DNA of 64,000 nt from Myxococcales bacterium (GCA_016792845.1 JAEUKH010000028.1:656210-720209); one strand, 5' to 3'; counted from the stretch's first letter, positions 1 to 8,938 are shown. Notes: a model not told the origin generated them from the letters alone. Numbers and translations: made by a program.

Positions 1-117
1 CGCGCTCAACGCATGCTCACCGAGGGTGGCGGTCTGGTCGCCCCGACGCTGCTTCACCGAATCACTGTCACACAGTGGAAGAATTCTCTGCAATCGGCGA
101 TGTCTATCTTTCCCTGA
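1..117. other. Upstream region of the first kinase gene
   Basis: No gene can be supported here; it may hold the end of an upstream gene or only a promoter. It contains a perfect inverted repeat, CACTGT-CAC-ACAGTG at 63-77, and a six-codon frame (ATG at 100, stop TGA at 115-117) that abuts the kinase start codon at 118. The octamer CACTGTCA within the palindrome is the reverse complement of TGACAGTG, which recurs twice inside the following gene. Confidence 0.4.
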
Positions 118-3100
118 ATGACGTCGCCGGTCAGGTCATCGCCCGCACAGTTGCCGTTTGTGTTGCCCCCGGGTTACCGCTTCGACGGCGTGCTCCGCGA
201 GGGCGGCGTGGGCGCGGTCGCGCGCTGCATCGACCTCTCTGACGGCGCCGCGGTGGCCATCAAGCGCCTCGGTCGCCTCGACCCCGTGCGCCTCGCGCGG
301 TGGTCACGCGAGGTGGCCGCGCTGGCGCGGTGCACGAGCCCCGCGGTGGTGCCCCTCAAGGCGCATGGCAGCCTCGACGACGGGCCCTGGTGCGCCTTCC
401 CGTGGGTCGAGGGCGGCTCTCTGGCCGACAGGCTGAGCGAGGGGCCGCTTGGGCCACAGGAGGTCGTTGCGCTCGCGCGTCGGCTCACCCTGGCGCTCGG
501 GGCCATCCACCGTGCGGGGGTCGTGCACCGCGACCTCAAGCCCGCGAACATCCTCTTGCCGGGCGGTGACGTCTCGGCGGCGCTGGTCACAGACTTCGGG
601 CTCGCGCGCGGGGCCGACGCGGCCGCGGTCACCGACACCCGGGCTGTCGTCGGCACCCCCGCATACCTCTCGCCCGAGGTCGCCCGGGGCCTCGACGCGG
701 GGCCCGCGAGCGACGTCTTCGCGCTCGGGGTCGTGCTCTACGAAGCGGCCGCGGGCAAGAACCCCTTCTTCGCAGACTCGGTGCTCGCGGCGGTGGCGCG
801 GGTGATGCTGCTGCGGCCGCCGCCCCTCGACGCGGTGGTGCCGGGCTTTCCGCGTCGGCTCGCCGCGCAGATCGCGCGCCTCTTGGAGGTCAACGAGCGC
901 GAGCGCCCCACCGACGGAGACGCCGCCCGGGCCCTCTTCGTCGACGACACCCTCGCTGACCCGGCGCCGGGCCCCGACACCCTCTGGCAGCTCGAACGCT
1001 GGCCCGCCACGGCCTTGGTGATGCGCCTCGACGCGCACGGCGCCCCGAGCGAGGCGACGCTCACAGGCGACGGGCCCGCGGCCGATCTCTCCGACGCGAT
1101 TCGGCAGCTCAGCGACGCCGACGCCCGGGTCATCAGCCTCTCGCCCACCGCCCTCGCCGCCGTGTGGACCCACCTCGGAGGCACCCACCGCGCCCGCCTC
1201 GCCGCCCACGCCGCCCTGACCCTCGCGGCGCGCTTCCCCGCGGCGCAGTTGGGCCTCGGCACCGGCACCGCGCGGCTCGATCACCCGACGCCGCACGGCG
1301 ACCCCCTCGGCGACGCCCTCGACGCCGCCCTCGCGCGCCTCGGCGCGGGCTCGGTGCGGCTCGACGCTGCCACCGAGGCCCTCCTCGGCGGGCGCTTTGT
1401 CTGCGCGCCCGAGGGCCCCGACAGCTTTCGCCTCGTGCGCGCGCAGCCCCACCCCGACTCGGGCGAGACCGAAGCCCTCGGCTCGCTCACGCCGCCCTTT
1501 CTCGGACGCGAGCGCGCCCTCAGCGCCCTCACCGACGCCGTCGCCGAAGCCCGCGACGAGGGCCCCAGGGTCGAGGTCGTGCTCGGGCCTCCGGGCATGG
1601 GCAAGACCCGCCTCGCCGAAGCCTTCGTCGCCCGCTGCGAGGGGCGCCCCGGACACTGCGTCTGGGTCTTGCGCGCCGACCCGCTCACCGCCGCCGTGCC
1701 CCTCGCGCTGGTGGGCCAAGGGCTCCGCGACGCCCGCGCGGCCCAAAACCCAGAATCCCAAAGCGCCGACCCGCGAGGAAGTGTTGACAGTGCGTCAAAC
1801 ACTGCCCGCTCGGCCGCCCTCGCGTCGCTCGCCGAAGGGCGGGGCGAGGGCCTCGACGGAGACCCCGCGGTGCGCCGCGAGCGTCACGAAGCGGCCTTGG
1901 GGTGGTGGCTCGCGCGCCACGCCGAGGGGCGCACCCTCGTGCTCGTCGTCGACGACCTTCAGTGGGCCGACGGGCCGAGCCTCGCGTGCCTCGGGGCGGG
2001 CCTCGGGCGCCTCGACACGCCGTGGGTGGCGGTGCTCTTCGGCCGACCTGAGAGCGCGGTGTCCGAGGCCCTCGCGGTCTTGCCGAGCCGAAACACCCGT
2101 CAGGTGAGCCTCGGGCCCCTCGCGCCGCGGGCCATCGCGCCGTGGCTCACCGAGGTGCTCGGGGCGGCCCGGGCCGAGAGCCTCGCGCCGCGGTTTGTCG
2201 AGCTCTCAGAGGGCAACCCGCTCTTTCTGCGCGAGCTCGCGCGGGCCTTGGCCGAGGGCCGCCCGCTCGGGGCCACGCCCACGATCCGGACGCTGCTCCA
2301 AGCGCGCTGCGCGGCCCTCGACCCGCTTCAGCGTCGCACCCTGCGCGTGGCCGCGGTGCTCGGCAGGCGCTTCGCACAGGCCGCGCTCGAGGCCCTCCTC
2401 GCGATGCCCCTCGGCGAGGTCTTGCAGGGCCTCAGCCGCCGCGACTGGCTCCAGCGCGAGCTCGACGGCGACGCGGCCGCGCCGTGGTGGCGCTTTCGTC
2501 ACGACCTCCTCTGCGACGCCGCGTACGACCTCGTGCCCCCCGAGGAGCGGCAGCGCGCCCACGCGAGCGCCCTGGCCTGGCTCGAATCGGCGCCCGACAC
2601 CCCGCCGCGGGTTCGCCTCGCGCAGGCCGAGCGCGCCCACGACCCGCGGGCCATCGCGACCCACGCCTTCGCGGCGGCCTGCGCGGCCTTCGAGGCCAAC
2701 GACATCGTCGACGCGGCGAAGCTCGTCGAGGTGGGCCTCAGCGCCGCGCCGAGCCCCGAACTCACCGTCGAGCTCCTCGCGGTGCAGGTGGTCACGAGCT
2801 TCTACCTCGGGCGCTTTCACGACGTGCGTGCGGTGGCCGCGCAGCTCTTGAGCCCCCACGCGCGCCCCTCGCGGTGGGTCTGTCGCGCCCTCGGGCACGT
2901 CGGCGCCATGGGGATGCACCTCGGCCTGGGCTTTGTCGGCTTGAGCCAGATCGAGAGCCTCCTCGCGCGACCCGAGCTGCCCGCCGAAGACCTCGTCGAG
3001 GCCCTGGCGATGAGCCTCAACGGGCTCAGCCTCGCGCTCGAAACGAGGGCCGCGGCGGCCAGCGCGGCGCGGCTCGCGCAGCTCCGTGAGCAGGGCGCCC

Positions 3101-3756
3101 TTGAGAGCCCCACGACGCTCGGGTGGGTCGCCCACGCCCTCGCCTGGCACAGCCTCCTCGTCGGCGACCCCGAAGCGGCCGAGCGCGAAGCCACCCGCGC
3201 CATCGCACAATTCGAGCGCGGCCGCGACCGCCGAAACACCGTCGCGTCGTACGCCCTCCGAGGCCAGACGCGGCTCGGCCTCGGGCGCCCCGACGCCCTC
3301 GACGACGCGCGGGCCGCGTGCGCCCTCGGAGACGCCATCGGCGCAGGCTTCGCGCCCCTCTACGCCCGCATCCTCAGCGCCCTCGTCGAGTCGGCGGCCC
3401 CGAACGGAGACCTCGACCGCGCACAAGCGCAAGCCGAATTCGTCGCCGCCGCCCTCGGCCAGAGCCCCGTCATGCGCGGCTGGGCGGGCCTCGCCCTCGC
3501 CACCGTCGCCGCACGACGCGGGCGCCCCGAGGAGGCCCTCGCGAAGGCCCTCGACGCCTACGGCTGCGCGTCGTTCGTGCCCTACAACGCCCAGCTCCTC
3601 GCGGTGGCGCTGCAAAACGTTGACAGTGCGTCAACATCGTACCCGTGGCTGCGCAGCGAGGCGCGGCGCGTGCTCGCGTTGGCGCCCACGTTCCTCGGTC
3701 GAGACGGCCTCGCCGCGGCCCTCGCCGCGCGCCCCGGCCGCGACGACGAAGACTGA
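118..3756 (+). CDS. Ser/Thr protein kinase with AAA ATPase and TPR-like regions
   Basis: A 1212-residue multidomain signalling protein. The N-terminal kinase domain spans about residues 20-280, with a glycine loop (REGGVGAV), ATP-binding Lys49, catalytic loop HRDLKPAN at 137-144, DFG at 159-161 and a GTPAYLSPE activation segment, so it should be active. Residues about 300-450 resemble a degenerate nucleotide-cyclase fold. An AAA_16-type ATPase follows, with Walker A GPPGMGKTR near 490 and Walker B LVLVVDDLQW near 610. The last 450 residues are helical and alanine-rich, as in TPR arrays. This order is common in myxobacterial one-protein signalling regulators, but the partner is unknown. The stop codon of a tiny upstream frame precedes the ATG directly and no Shine-Dalgarno is obvious. 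Two identical 15-bp palindromes lie in the coding sequence at 1784-1798 and 3620-3634. Confidence 0.93.
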   Translation: MTSPVRSSPAQLPFVLPPGYRFDGVLREGGVGAVARCIDLSDGAAVAIKRLGRLDPVRLARWSREVAALARCTSPAVVPLKAHGSLDDGPWCAFPWVEGGSLADRLSEGPLGPQEVVALARRLTLALGAIHRAGVVHRDLKPANILLPGGDVSAALVTDFGLARGADAAAVTDTRAVVGTPAYLSPEVARGLDAGPASDVFALGVVLYEAAAGKNPFFADSVLAAVARVMLLRPPPLDAVVPGFPRRLAAQIARLLEVNERERPTDGDAARALFVDDTLADPAPGPDTLWQLERWPATALVMRLDAHGAPSEATLTGDGPAADLSDAIRQLSDADARVISLSPTALAAVWTHLGGTHRARLAAHAALTLAARFPAAQLGLGTGTARLDHPTPHGDPLGDALDAALARLGAGSVRLDAATEALLGGRFVCAPEGPDSFRLVRAQPHPDSGETEALGSLTPPFLGRERALSALTDAVAEARDEGPRVEVVLGPPGMGKTRLAEAFVARCEGRPGHCVWVLRADPLTAAVPLALVGQGLRDARAAQNPESQSADPRGSVDSASNTARSAALASLAEGRGEGLDGDPAVRRERHEAALGWWLARHAEGRTLVLVVDDLQWADGPSLACLGAGLGRLDTPWVAVLFGRPESAVSEALAVLPSRNTRQVSLGPLAPRAIAPWLTEVLGAARAESLAPRFVELSEGNPLFLRELARALAEGRPLGATPTIRTLLQARCAALDPLQRRTLRVAAVLGRRFAQAALEALLAMPLGEVLQGLSRRDWLQRELDGDAAAPWWRFRHDLLCDAAYDLVPPEERQRAHASALAWLESAPDTPPRVRLAQAERAHDPRAIATHAFAAACAAFEANDIVDAAKLVEVGLSAAPSPELTVELLAVQVVTSFYLGRFHDVRAVAAQLLSPHARPSRWVCRALGHVGAMGMHLGLGFVGLSQIESLLARPELPAEDLVEALAMSLNGLSLALETRAAAASAARLAQLREQGALESPTTLGWVAHALAWHSLLVGDPEAAEREATRAIAQFERGRDRRNTVASYALRGQTRLGLGRPDALDDARAACALGDAIGAGFAPLYARILSALVESAAPNGDLDRAQAQAEFVAAALGQSPVMRGWAGLALATVAARRGRPEEALAKALDAYGCASFVPYNAQLLAVALQNVDSASTSYPWLRSEARRVLALAPTFLGRDGLAAALAARPGRDDED
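1781..1802. repeat. Palindrome TTGACAGTGCGTCAA, copy 1, inside kinase gene
   Basis: An inverted repeat with arms TTGAC/GTCAA around AGTGC, extended by imperfect GTG/CAC flanks. It is in frame and encodes the residues VDSAS. The same 15 bp recur at 3620-3634 in the same reading frame. Confidence 0.6.
3619..3635. repeat. Palindrome TTGACAGTGCGTCAA, copy 2, inside kinase gene
   Basis: A perfect inverted repeat, GTTGAC-AGTGC-GTCAAC. It again encodes VDSAS in the kinase frame. A related but degenerate sequence overlaps the stop codon of the gene near 3752-3768. Confidence 0.6.
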
Positions 3757-3768
3757 CTGCGTGTCAAA

Positions 3769-4371
3769 CTAGGAGCCGCCCCACGCCCGCCGCGGCCCCG
3801 CGTCGACGTGGACGAAGCCCGAGTCGGGGTAGAAGCCCACGCCGCCCGCGTGGCGCAAGCGCACGAAGCGCAAGAGCAGGGCGGTGGGCACGCCCGCGAG
3901 CCTGAAGTCGACGGCGTTGCCGAGCACATGCTGGCTGTGCGGCGCGACATGGCGGCCCTTCTTGCGCAGGAGCTCGTTCATCTTGTCAGAGCGGTAGCCC
4001 GAGATGACCTCGCCGCGGAGGGCCGCGAAGCGCGTCGCGGCGAGGCGCACCGTGGCGATGGCCTCGGGCGCGATGGCGTGCTCTTGCCAGTTGGTGCGGT
4101 CGCGGAAGAAGCGGGCGAGGCGAGGGGGTTCGCCCGGGTCGCGTTCGGCGTCGAGCACCACGGCCTCGCGGGTGTGCACGTTGACGAGGGTGAGCCCGTC
4201 GGGCAAGCGCATCGGCGCCACCGCGAGGGAGGGCGCCTTCTTCGACGGCGAAGACGCAGACGGCGCTCCACCCGGCGCGCCCAAGGGCGGGAGAAACTGC
4301 GCCCGCGGAGGGTCGGCCGCCCCGGGCGCGGTCACCAAGAGCGCGGCGAGGGCGAGGCCGAGTGCCCTCAC
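3769..4371 (-). CDS. DUF882/YcbK-like murein peptidase (M15 family)
   Basis: A predicted 200-residue exported zinc peptidase of the DUF882 (YcbK/MepK, peptidase M15) family, which cleaves peptide cross-links in peptidoglycan. A hydrophobic N-terminus (VRALGLALAALLVTAPGA) acts as signal peptide. Zinc-ligand motifs of the family are visible: SQHVLGNAVDF, with His and Asp ligands, and HVDAG near the C-terminus. I chose the GTG at 4371 because it overlaps the larE stop codon as GTGA, a typical coupled start, and it places the signal peptide at the very N-terminus. It is the second gene of a two-gene unit with larE and converges on the kinase gene 12 bp away. Confidence 0.82.
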   Translation of the reverse strand: MRALGLALAALLVTAPGAADPPRAQFLPPLGAPGGAPSASSPSKKAPSLAVAPMRLPDGLTLVNVHTREAVVLDAERDPGEPPRLARFFRDRTNWQEHAIAPEAIATVRLAATRFAALRGEVISGYRSDKMNELLRKKGRHVAPHSQHVLGNAVDFRLAGVPTALLLRFVRLRHAGGVGFYPDSGFVHVDAGPRRAWGGS

Positions 4372-5180
4372 GCGTTGAGCACCCGAAGTTTCACCACTTC
4401 GTTGTGCGAGCCCATGCGGTACCCGTCGAGGTCGAGGGTGGCGAAGCCGAAGCCCGCGGCCTTGCAGGCTGCCGAGAGCGCCTGGCGCTGGGCGAAGGCG
4501 GCGTCGATTTCGCCCGAGCCCACCTCGATGCGGGCCACGTCGCCGTGATAGCGCACCCGCACCTGCCGAAACCCGAGGGCCTTGATGGCCGACTCGGCGA
4601 GGTCGATCTGCCGGAGCTTCTGCTGCGAGACCGAGGTGCCGTAGGGGATGCGCGAGGCGAGGCAGGCCGCGGCGGGCTTGTCCCACAAGGGCATGGCGAG
4701 GGCCTTGGCGACCCGGCGGACGTCGTCTTTTCGCATCGCGGCTTCGACCAGCGGCGCGCGCACGCCGCCCTCGTCGGCGGCCTTGAGCCCCGGGCGATGA
4801 TCACCGAGGTCGTCGAGGTTGGTGCCGTTGCAGACCACCGCGAAGCCCCGGGCGTCGGCCTCGCGGCGCGCGATGCGGTAGAGCTCAGATTTGCAGAAAT
4901 AGCAGCGGTTGGTGGCGTTGGCGACGTAGTTCGGGTCGTCGATCTCGTGCGACTCGACCAGCACATGCGGCACCCCGAGGGCCTTCGCGTAGGCCGCCGC
5001 CTCGTCGCGCTCGGCGAGCGGGAGGGCCGGAGACAGCGCCGTCATCGCGAGGCACCGGTCGCCCAAGACCTCGTGGGCGACCTTCAACACCAGGGCCGAG
5101 TCGATGCCGCCCGAGAAGCACACGAGGGCCGAAGGCATCGACGCGAACACCGCCCTGAGGGCATCTAGCTGAGCATCCAT
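4368..5180 (-). CDS. larE: ATP-dependent sacrificial sulfur transferase LarE
   Basis: A 270-residue PP-loop enzyme that adenylates and then donates sulfur to a nicotinic-acid-derived precursor of the nickel-pincer cofactor. The PP-loop SGGIDS lies at residues 23-28. Cys173 in the PAAACLASRIPYG segment matches the sacrificial Cys176 of Lactobacillus plantarum LarE in place and context. The start at 5180 gives the normal family length; ATGs further upstream would add a low-complexity extension that overlaps rlmN. No larA, larB or larC is in the window, so the user of the cofactor is elsewhere or the enzyme has another sulfur-transfer role. The downstream murein peptidase is translationally coupled. 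Confidence 0.88.
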   Translation of the reverse strand: MDAQLDALRAVFASMPSALVCFSGGIDSALVLKVAHEVLGDRCLAMTALSPALPLAERDEAAAYAKALGVPHVLVESHEIDDPNYVANATNRCYFCKSELYRIARREADARGFAVVCNGTNLDDLGDHRPGLKAADEGGVRAPLVEAAMRKDDVRRVAKALAMPLWDKPAAACLASRIPYGTSVSQQKLRQIDLAESAIKALGFRQVRVRYHGDVARIEVGSGEIDAAFAQRQALSAACKAAGFGFATLDLDGYRMGSHNEVVKLRVLNA

Positions 5181-5232
5181 CGCGGAGACGCGAATAGCAC
5201 ACCCCGGAGCGTCTTTCATCGCCCCGAGGCCC

Positions 5233-6411
5233 ATGCTACGACCCGCGCCCCGCTTGAGACGGAGCCCCGCGGCCATGCACGAAGCCTCTAGAAGCCCAGA
5301 ATCGCGCCCCGCGCCGCGCCCCGTGATGCAGGCGCTGACGCCCGAGCGACTGCACGAAATCATGGCCGACACCGGGGCGACCCTCGACGAGTGCCGGCGC
5401 CTCGTCGCGCAGATCACCCAGCGCGGCCGCGACGTGCTCTCGGGGGTGCGAAACGTGCGGGCGGGGGTGCGCGACGAGACCGCGCGGCGGGTGGCCGTGG
5501 GCGCGCTCAAGGTGCTCACCCGGCAGGCCTCGGCAGAAGACCCGTTTGTGAAGTTCGCCCTCGAGTGTCACGACGGCGCGGTGATCGAGACGGTGCGAAT
5601 TCCGCTCGAAAAGCCGGGGCGCTTTGTAGTGTGCGTGAGCTCCCAGGTAGGCTGCGCCATGGGCTGCGCGTTCTGCGCGACGGGCGAAATGGGCCTCTCA
5701 CGCAACCTCGAAGCCTGGGAGATCATCGAGCAGATTCGCATCGTGGCGCGGGAGCTCGCGGCCACCAAGGCCGGCAGGGTCCACGGCGTGGTGTTTCAGG
5801 GCATGGGCGAGCCGCTGCACAACCTCGACAACGTGCTGACGGCGCTTGAGGTGATCCGCGACCCGTGCGGCCTCGCCATTGACGCGCGCAACGTGACCCT
5901 CTGCACCGTGGGCCTCGTGCCCGGCATCGACCGGCTGACGGCCCTGGCGCCCCGGGCGCGGCTCGCGATCAGCGTGACAAGCGCGCGGGCGGCCCTGCGA
6001 CGCAGGCTCGTGCCGATGGAGGGCCACCACCCGATCGCCGAGGTGATCGCCGCGGCGAAGCGGTACCACTCCCAGACCGGGCGCCTCGTCATGCTGGCGT
6101 ACGCGATGCTCGGCGGGGTCAACACCGACGACGAAGAGGCCGAGGCCCTGGCCAGGCTCCTCGACGGCTGGCCCGCCCGCCTCTCGCTCATCGAATGGAA
6201 CCCCGTGCCGGGCCAACCCTGGCGCCGCCCCACCGACGACGAGCGCCAGCGCTTCCACGACGCCCTCGGCCGCCTCGGGGTGCCCGTCGTGCGCCGCTAC
6301 TCGGGCGGCAAAGACATCGGCGCCGCCTGCGGGCAGCTCGCCAGCGAGACCCGCCAACCTGAACGCAGCGCCCGTCGCCGCGCCAGCTGGATGCTAGAGG
6401 AGACAGAATGA
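5233..6411 (+). CDS. rlmN: RlmN-family radical SAM 23S rRNA methyltransferase
   Basis: A radical SAM enzyme expected to methylate C2 of adenosine 2503 of 23S rRNA (and some tRNA). The cluster motif is CAMGCAFC (Cys141, Cys145, Cys148). Cys134 in CVSSQVGC and Cys366 in IGAACGQL correspond to the two conserved catalytic cysteines (Cys118 and Cys355 in E. coli). GMGEPLHN and SVTSA motifs are also present. The 392-residue reading starts with about 30 proline/arginine-rich residues, so the true start may be the ATG at 5275 or 5326. The stop overlaps the start of the next gene (ATGA), so the SDR is likely co-translated. It is divergent from larE with about 50 bp between them. Confidence 0.92.
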   Translation: MLRPAPRLRRSPAAMHEASRSPESRPAPRPVMQALTPERLHEIMADTGATLDECRRLVAQITQRGRDVLSGVRNVRAGVRDETARRVAVGALKVLTRQASAEDPFVKFALECHDGAVIETVRIPLEKPGRFVVCVSSQVGCAMGCAFCATGEMGLSRNLEAWEIIEQIRIVARELAATKAGRVHGVVFQGMGEPLHNLDNVLTALEVIRDPCGLAIDARNVTLCTVGLVPGIDRLTALAPRARLAISVTSARAALRRRLVPMEGHHPIAEVIAAAKRYHSQTGRLVMLAYAMLGGVNTDDEEAEALARLLDGWPARLSLIEWNPVPGQPWRRPTDDERQRFHDALGRLGVPVVRRYSGGKDIGAACGQLASETRQPERSARRRASWMLEETE

Positions 6412-7199
6412 CCCACCGCCGCTTTGAAGACGCCGTCGCCCTGGTCACCGGCGGCGGTTCGGGCATTGGCCGGGCGATCGCCGTGCGCCTCGCGAGCGAG
6501 GGGGCCCGCGTCGCGGTGCTCGGCCGACACGAGCGCAGCCTCGGAGAGACCGTGGGCGAGATCGCCTACCAGCGCGGTAAAGCGCGGCACTACGTCACCG
6601 ACGTGCGCGACCCCGTGGCCCTCGAAGCCACCGTCGCGAGGGTGGTCAGCGATTGGGGCCCGCTCCGTCTGGTGATCGCCAACGCGGGCGTCTCCGAGCG
6701 AACCCCCTTGGTCGAGAGCGACCCCGAGGTGGTGCGGGCCATCGTCGACACGAACCTCCTCGGCACGTTCTGGACCTTCCGAGCGGTCACGCCGCACCTT
6801 GAGGTGACGGCCAAAGGGGGCGCGCGGCTCGTGGCGGTGACCTCGGTGCTTGGGCGCTTCGGTGTGCCCGGGTACAGCGCCTACTGTGCGGCCAAACACG
6901 GCGTGGTGGGCCTCGTACGGAGCCTCGCGTTGGAGCTCGCCCCCACCGGCGCCACCGTCAACGCGCTCTGCCCCGGCTGGACCGACACCCCCATGGCCGA
7001 CCGCGGCCTCGCCGCCATCGCCGCGGCCGACGCGATCACCGAGCGCGAGGCCCGCAAGCGCGCCGAGTCGGCCCAGCCCCAGGGCCGCTTCGCCGACCCC
7101 GACGAGCTGGCCCACCTCGCGGCCTTCCTCTGCGACCCCGCGAGCCGCTCGATCACCGCCCAGGTGTACACCCTCGACAACGGCGCGACGCCGTTCTGA
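6408..7199 (+). CDS. SDR family oxidoreductase
   Basis: A 263-residue classical short-chain dehydrogenase/reductase. The nucleotide-binding TGGGSGIG lies at residues 14-21, the NAG motif near 92-95, and the catalytic YxxxK pair is Tyr159 and Lys163 (YCAAK). It resembles FabG-like and 3-hydroxyacyl dehydrogenases; the substrate cannot be read from the sequence. A purine-rich ribosome-binding site (GAGGAGACAG) lies directly before the ATG, and the start overlaps the rlmN stop by 4 bp. The pairing with rlmN is probably operonic rather than functional. Confidence 0.92.
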   Translation: MTHRRFEDAVALVTGGGSGIGRAIAVRLASEGARVAVLGRHERSLGETVGEIAYQRGKARHYVTDVRDPVALEATVARVVSDWGPLRLVIANAGVSERTPLVESDPEVVRAIVDTNLLGTFWTFRAVTPHLEVTAKGGARLVAVTSVLGRFGVPGYSAYCAAKHGVVGLVRSLALELAPTGATVNALCPGWTDTPMADRGLAAIAAADAITEREARKRAESAQPQGRFADPDELAHLAAFLCDPASRSITAQVYTLDNGATPF

Positions 7200-7407
7200 C
7201 CGCCGCCCGAGCCGCCCGAGACCCGCGGGGAGGGCGCCACCCCGGATCACCCGCCGGTCGCCCCCTACACGCCGCGCCGAGAAGCGACACGCGCCGACCT
7301 GGGTGAGCCGCCGCCGAGGCCCCGCGCGAAGACGGCAGGGGAGGCCGAAACCCCGATCAAATCAGCCGTTTCGCGGCTGTGCATCGCGGCGACCCGACGC
7401 CCCTGGA

Positions 7408-7433
7408 GTTAACAGAATAATCATTCTGTCAAC
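7408..7433. promoter_or_regulatory. Inverted repeat with ACAGAAT core
   Basis: Arms GTTAACAGAAT (7408-7418) and ATTCTGTCAAC (7423-7433) pair with one mismatch around AATC. It is operator-like in size. A weaker relative (CGACAGAA / TTCTGTCG) follows at 7456-7492, and ACAGAAT occurs again near 8677. Confidence 0.45.
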
Positions 7434-8230
7434 CCACGGCGGGGCGACCCGAAGTCGACAGAAGCACCGTGCAGCGCTGACTGATTCTGTCGCCTGAACA
7501 CCCGTCACTGGCGGCATGTTCGGTACTGAACGGTTGAACGATCGCCTCGCGACCGCCATCCGAGGCGCCGACGCCGTCAGAACGACGCATCGGGCTGCGA
7601 GCGGCCCGCGGCGAGGGGAGCTGAACACGCACCTGAACGGCCCCAATCGACCGCGGAATTCAGCGACCGAGCCGCGCACCGAACGGGCGCACCGCGAGCG
7701 CGACAGGCTGCGCGCCTGGGCGCCTGGGCGCAGGGGCCGCCGGACCGCCAAGCCGCCCGAAGTCGTGATGGGGCCCGGAGTCGTCGCGCGGGCACGGCCT
7801 CGGCTCTGTCACGCGCGTCGAGACCCCGGGCTCGCGGTCGGCGATCGCCAGGAGCGCGCCCCGACACGCAGAAGCTTCGCCGTTCTTCGGAGGCTCCACG
7901 AGGGGTGTCACCGCGCGCAATCCCCAGTCTCCACCACAGCACCGACTGACCGGAAGTGATGCCGATGACAAACCTACCCAACGGGCGGGAGGCTCACGGG
8001 ATACCGACCCATCAGACTCCAGTCGCACACTTACAGACTAATGGGTCGGTTTATGATCGCTTTCCGACCGGGTGTCACAGTCGACAAACTGGCGCCCCAG
8101 TCGAGGTGAAGAGGTCGTGGATGAGGCCGCCCCAGCACTGCCAGATTGTCGATTTTTTTAGAGTATTTAGCACCACAGTCGTGCGGGTCGGTTCGCCCCC
8201 AGGGGCGGTGGATCGTGCTCCGGCAGCGGC

Positions 8231-8280
8231 TGACAGCGACCGACAGTGACTGACAGTGACTGACAGTGACCGACAGCGAT
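8231..8280. repeat. Tandem decamer repeat YGACAGYGAC, five units
   Basis: Five consecutive 10-bp units (TGACAGCGAC, CGACAGTGAC, TGACAGTGAC twice, CGACAGCGAT) with decayed units on both sides. The period is about one DNA helical turn. No gene overlaps it. Confidence 0.8.
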
Positions 8281-8555
8281 CGACCGTGTTGGGGAGCGAC
8301 GGGGCCCGTCGGGCGGCTCGGCCGCGAAGCGCGCTTGGGCAGCGGGCGACGCTCGAACTGGCCTGAGGGCGTCAACGACCGTCGGCAAGGGCGAGCCGGC
8401 GCCGACCCGACACGCCGCCGACCCTGTGGACGCCCAGGGCCTGGCCGAGCTGCGCCTCCGCGCGAAGACGCCGCCGCCCCAGCCGCCGCATCAACGGCCC
8501 GACAGCCCGGCCGCGGCACCGACCACACAGGCCGCCGCGCGAAGAGCGCCCAATG

Positions 8556-8648
8556 CGAGACCGAGACTGAGCCCGGAGACTGGGACCGGAGACTGGGATC
8601 GGACCAGAGGCCCAGGACCGAGGCTGGGCCCGAGGCTGAGACTGGCTC
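8556..8648. repeat. Low-complexity GAGACTGGGA / CCGAGGCTG repeats
   Basis: Imperfect direct repeats: CCGGAGACTGGGA occurs twice at a 14-bp period, then CCGAGGCTG twice. It is purine-rich on the plus strand. Confidence 0.6.
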
Positions 8649-8938
8649 CCGGGCACCTACCCGCTTGCTGAGTTTACAGAATACATATTATGCGAAGTGC
8701 TGAACCTGTGTGTAAAGCCGCCGCCCGTGGGTCTCGACACGGCCCGCCCTTCTCGGCGCGCAGCCCCCTCTCGCGGGCGCAGGCGGCCGCGATCCCCCCG
8801 TTCTGTCTACTCTGCGCCAAGCGCCCCTCTCGCAGCCTGGGTAGACGCCCTGCTGCGCGAACGCGCCCCGAACGCGGCCTCGCGGGTCAACCCTCGGCCG
8901 ACCCTCTGCGACGCCGCGCTGACGGAGAAGACCCCCTG

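Larger units (their letters stand above)
7200..8938. other. Long non-coding region
   Basis: About 1.7 kb without a credible gene: reading frames here lack recognisable motifs, are low in complexity or overlap in both strands. It holds a palindrome (7408-7433), a second related inverted repeat (7456-7492), a decamer tandem array (8231-8280), a low-complexity repeat (8556-8648) and short AT-rich stretches near 8148-8171 and 8671-8692 that stand out against the GC-rich background. It could be a decayed gene region or a carrier of small RNAs; nothing in it decides this. Confidence 0.5.

Noticed and set aside
7516..7959. Open frame of about 147 codons in the long non-coding region
   Set aside because: No motif, no ribosome-binding site, overlapping frames on the other strand of similar length, and composition typical of random GC-rich DNA.
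8231..8280. Possible CRISPR array
   Set aside because: Repeats are 10 bp and contiguous with no spacers, and no cas gene is present.
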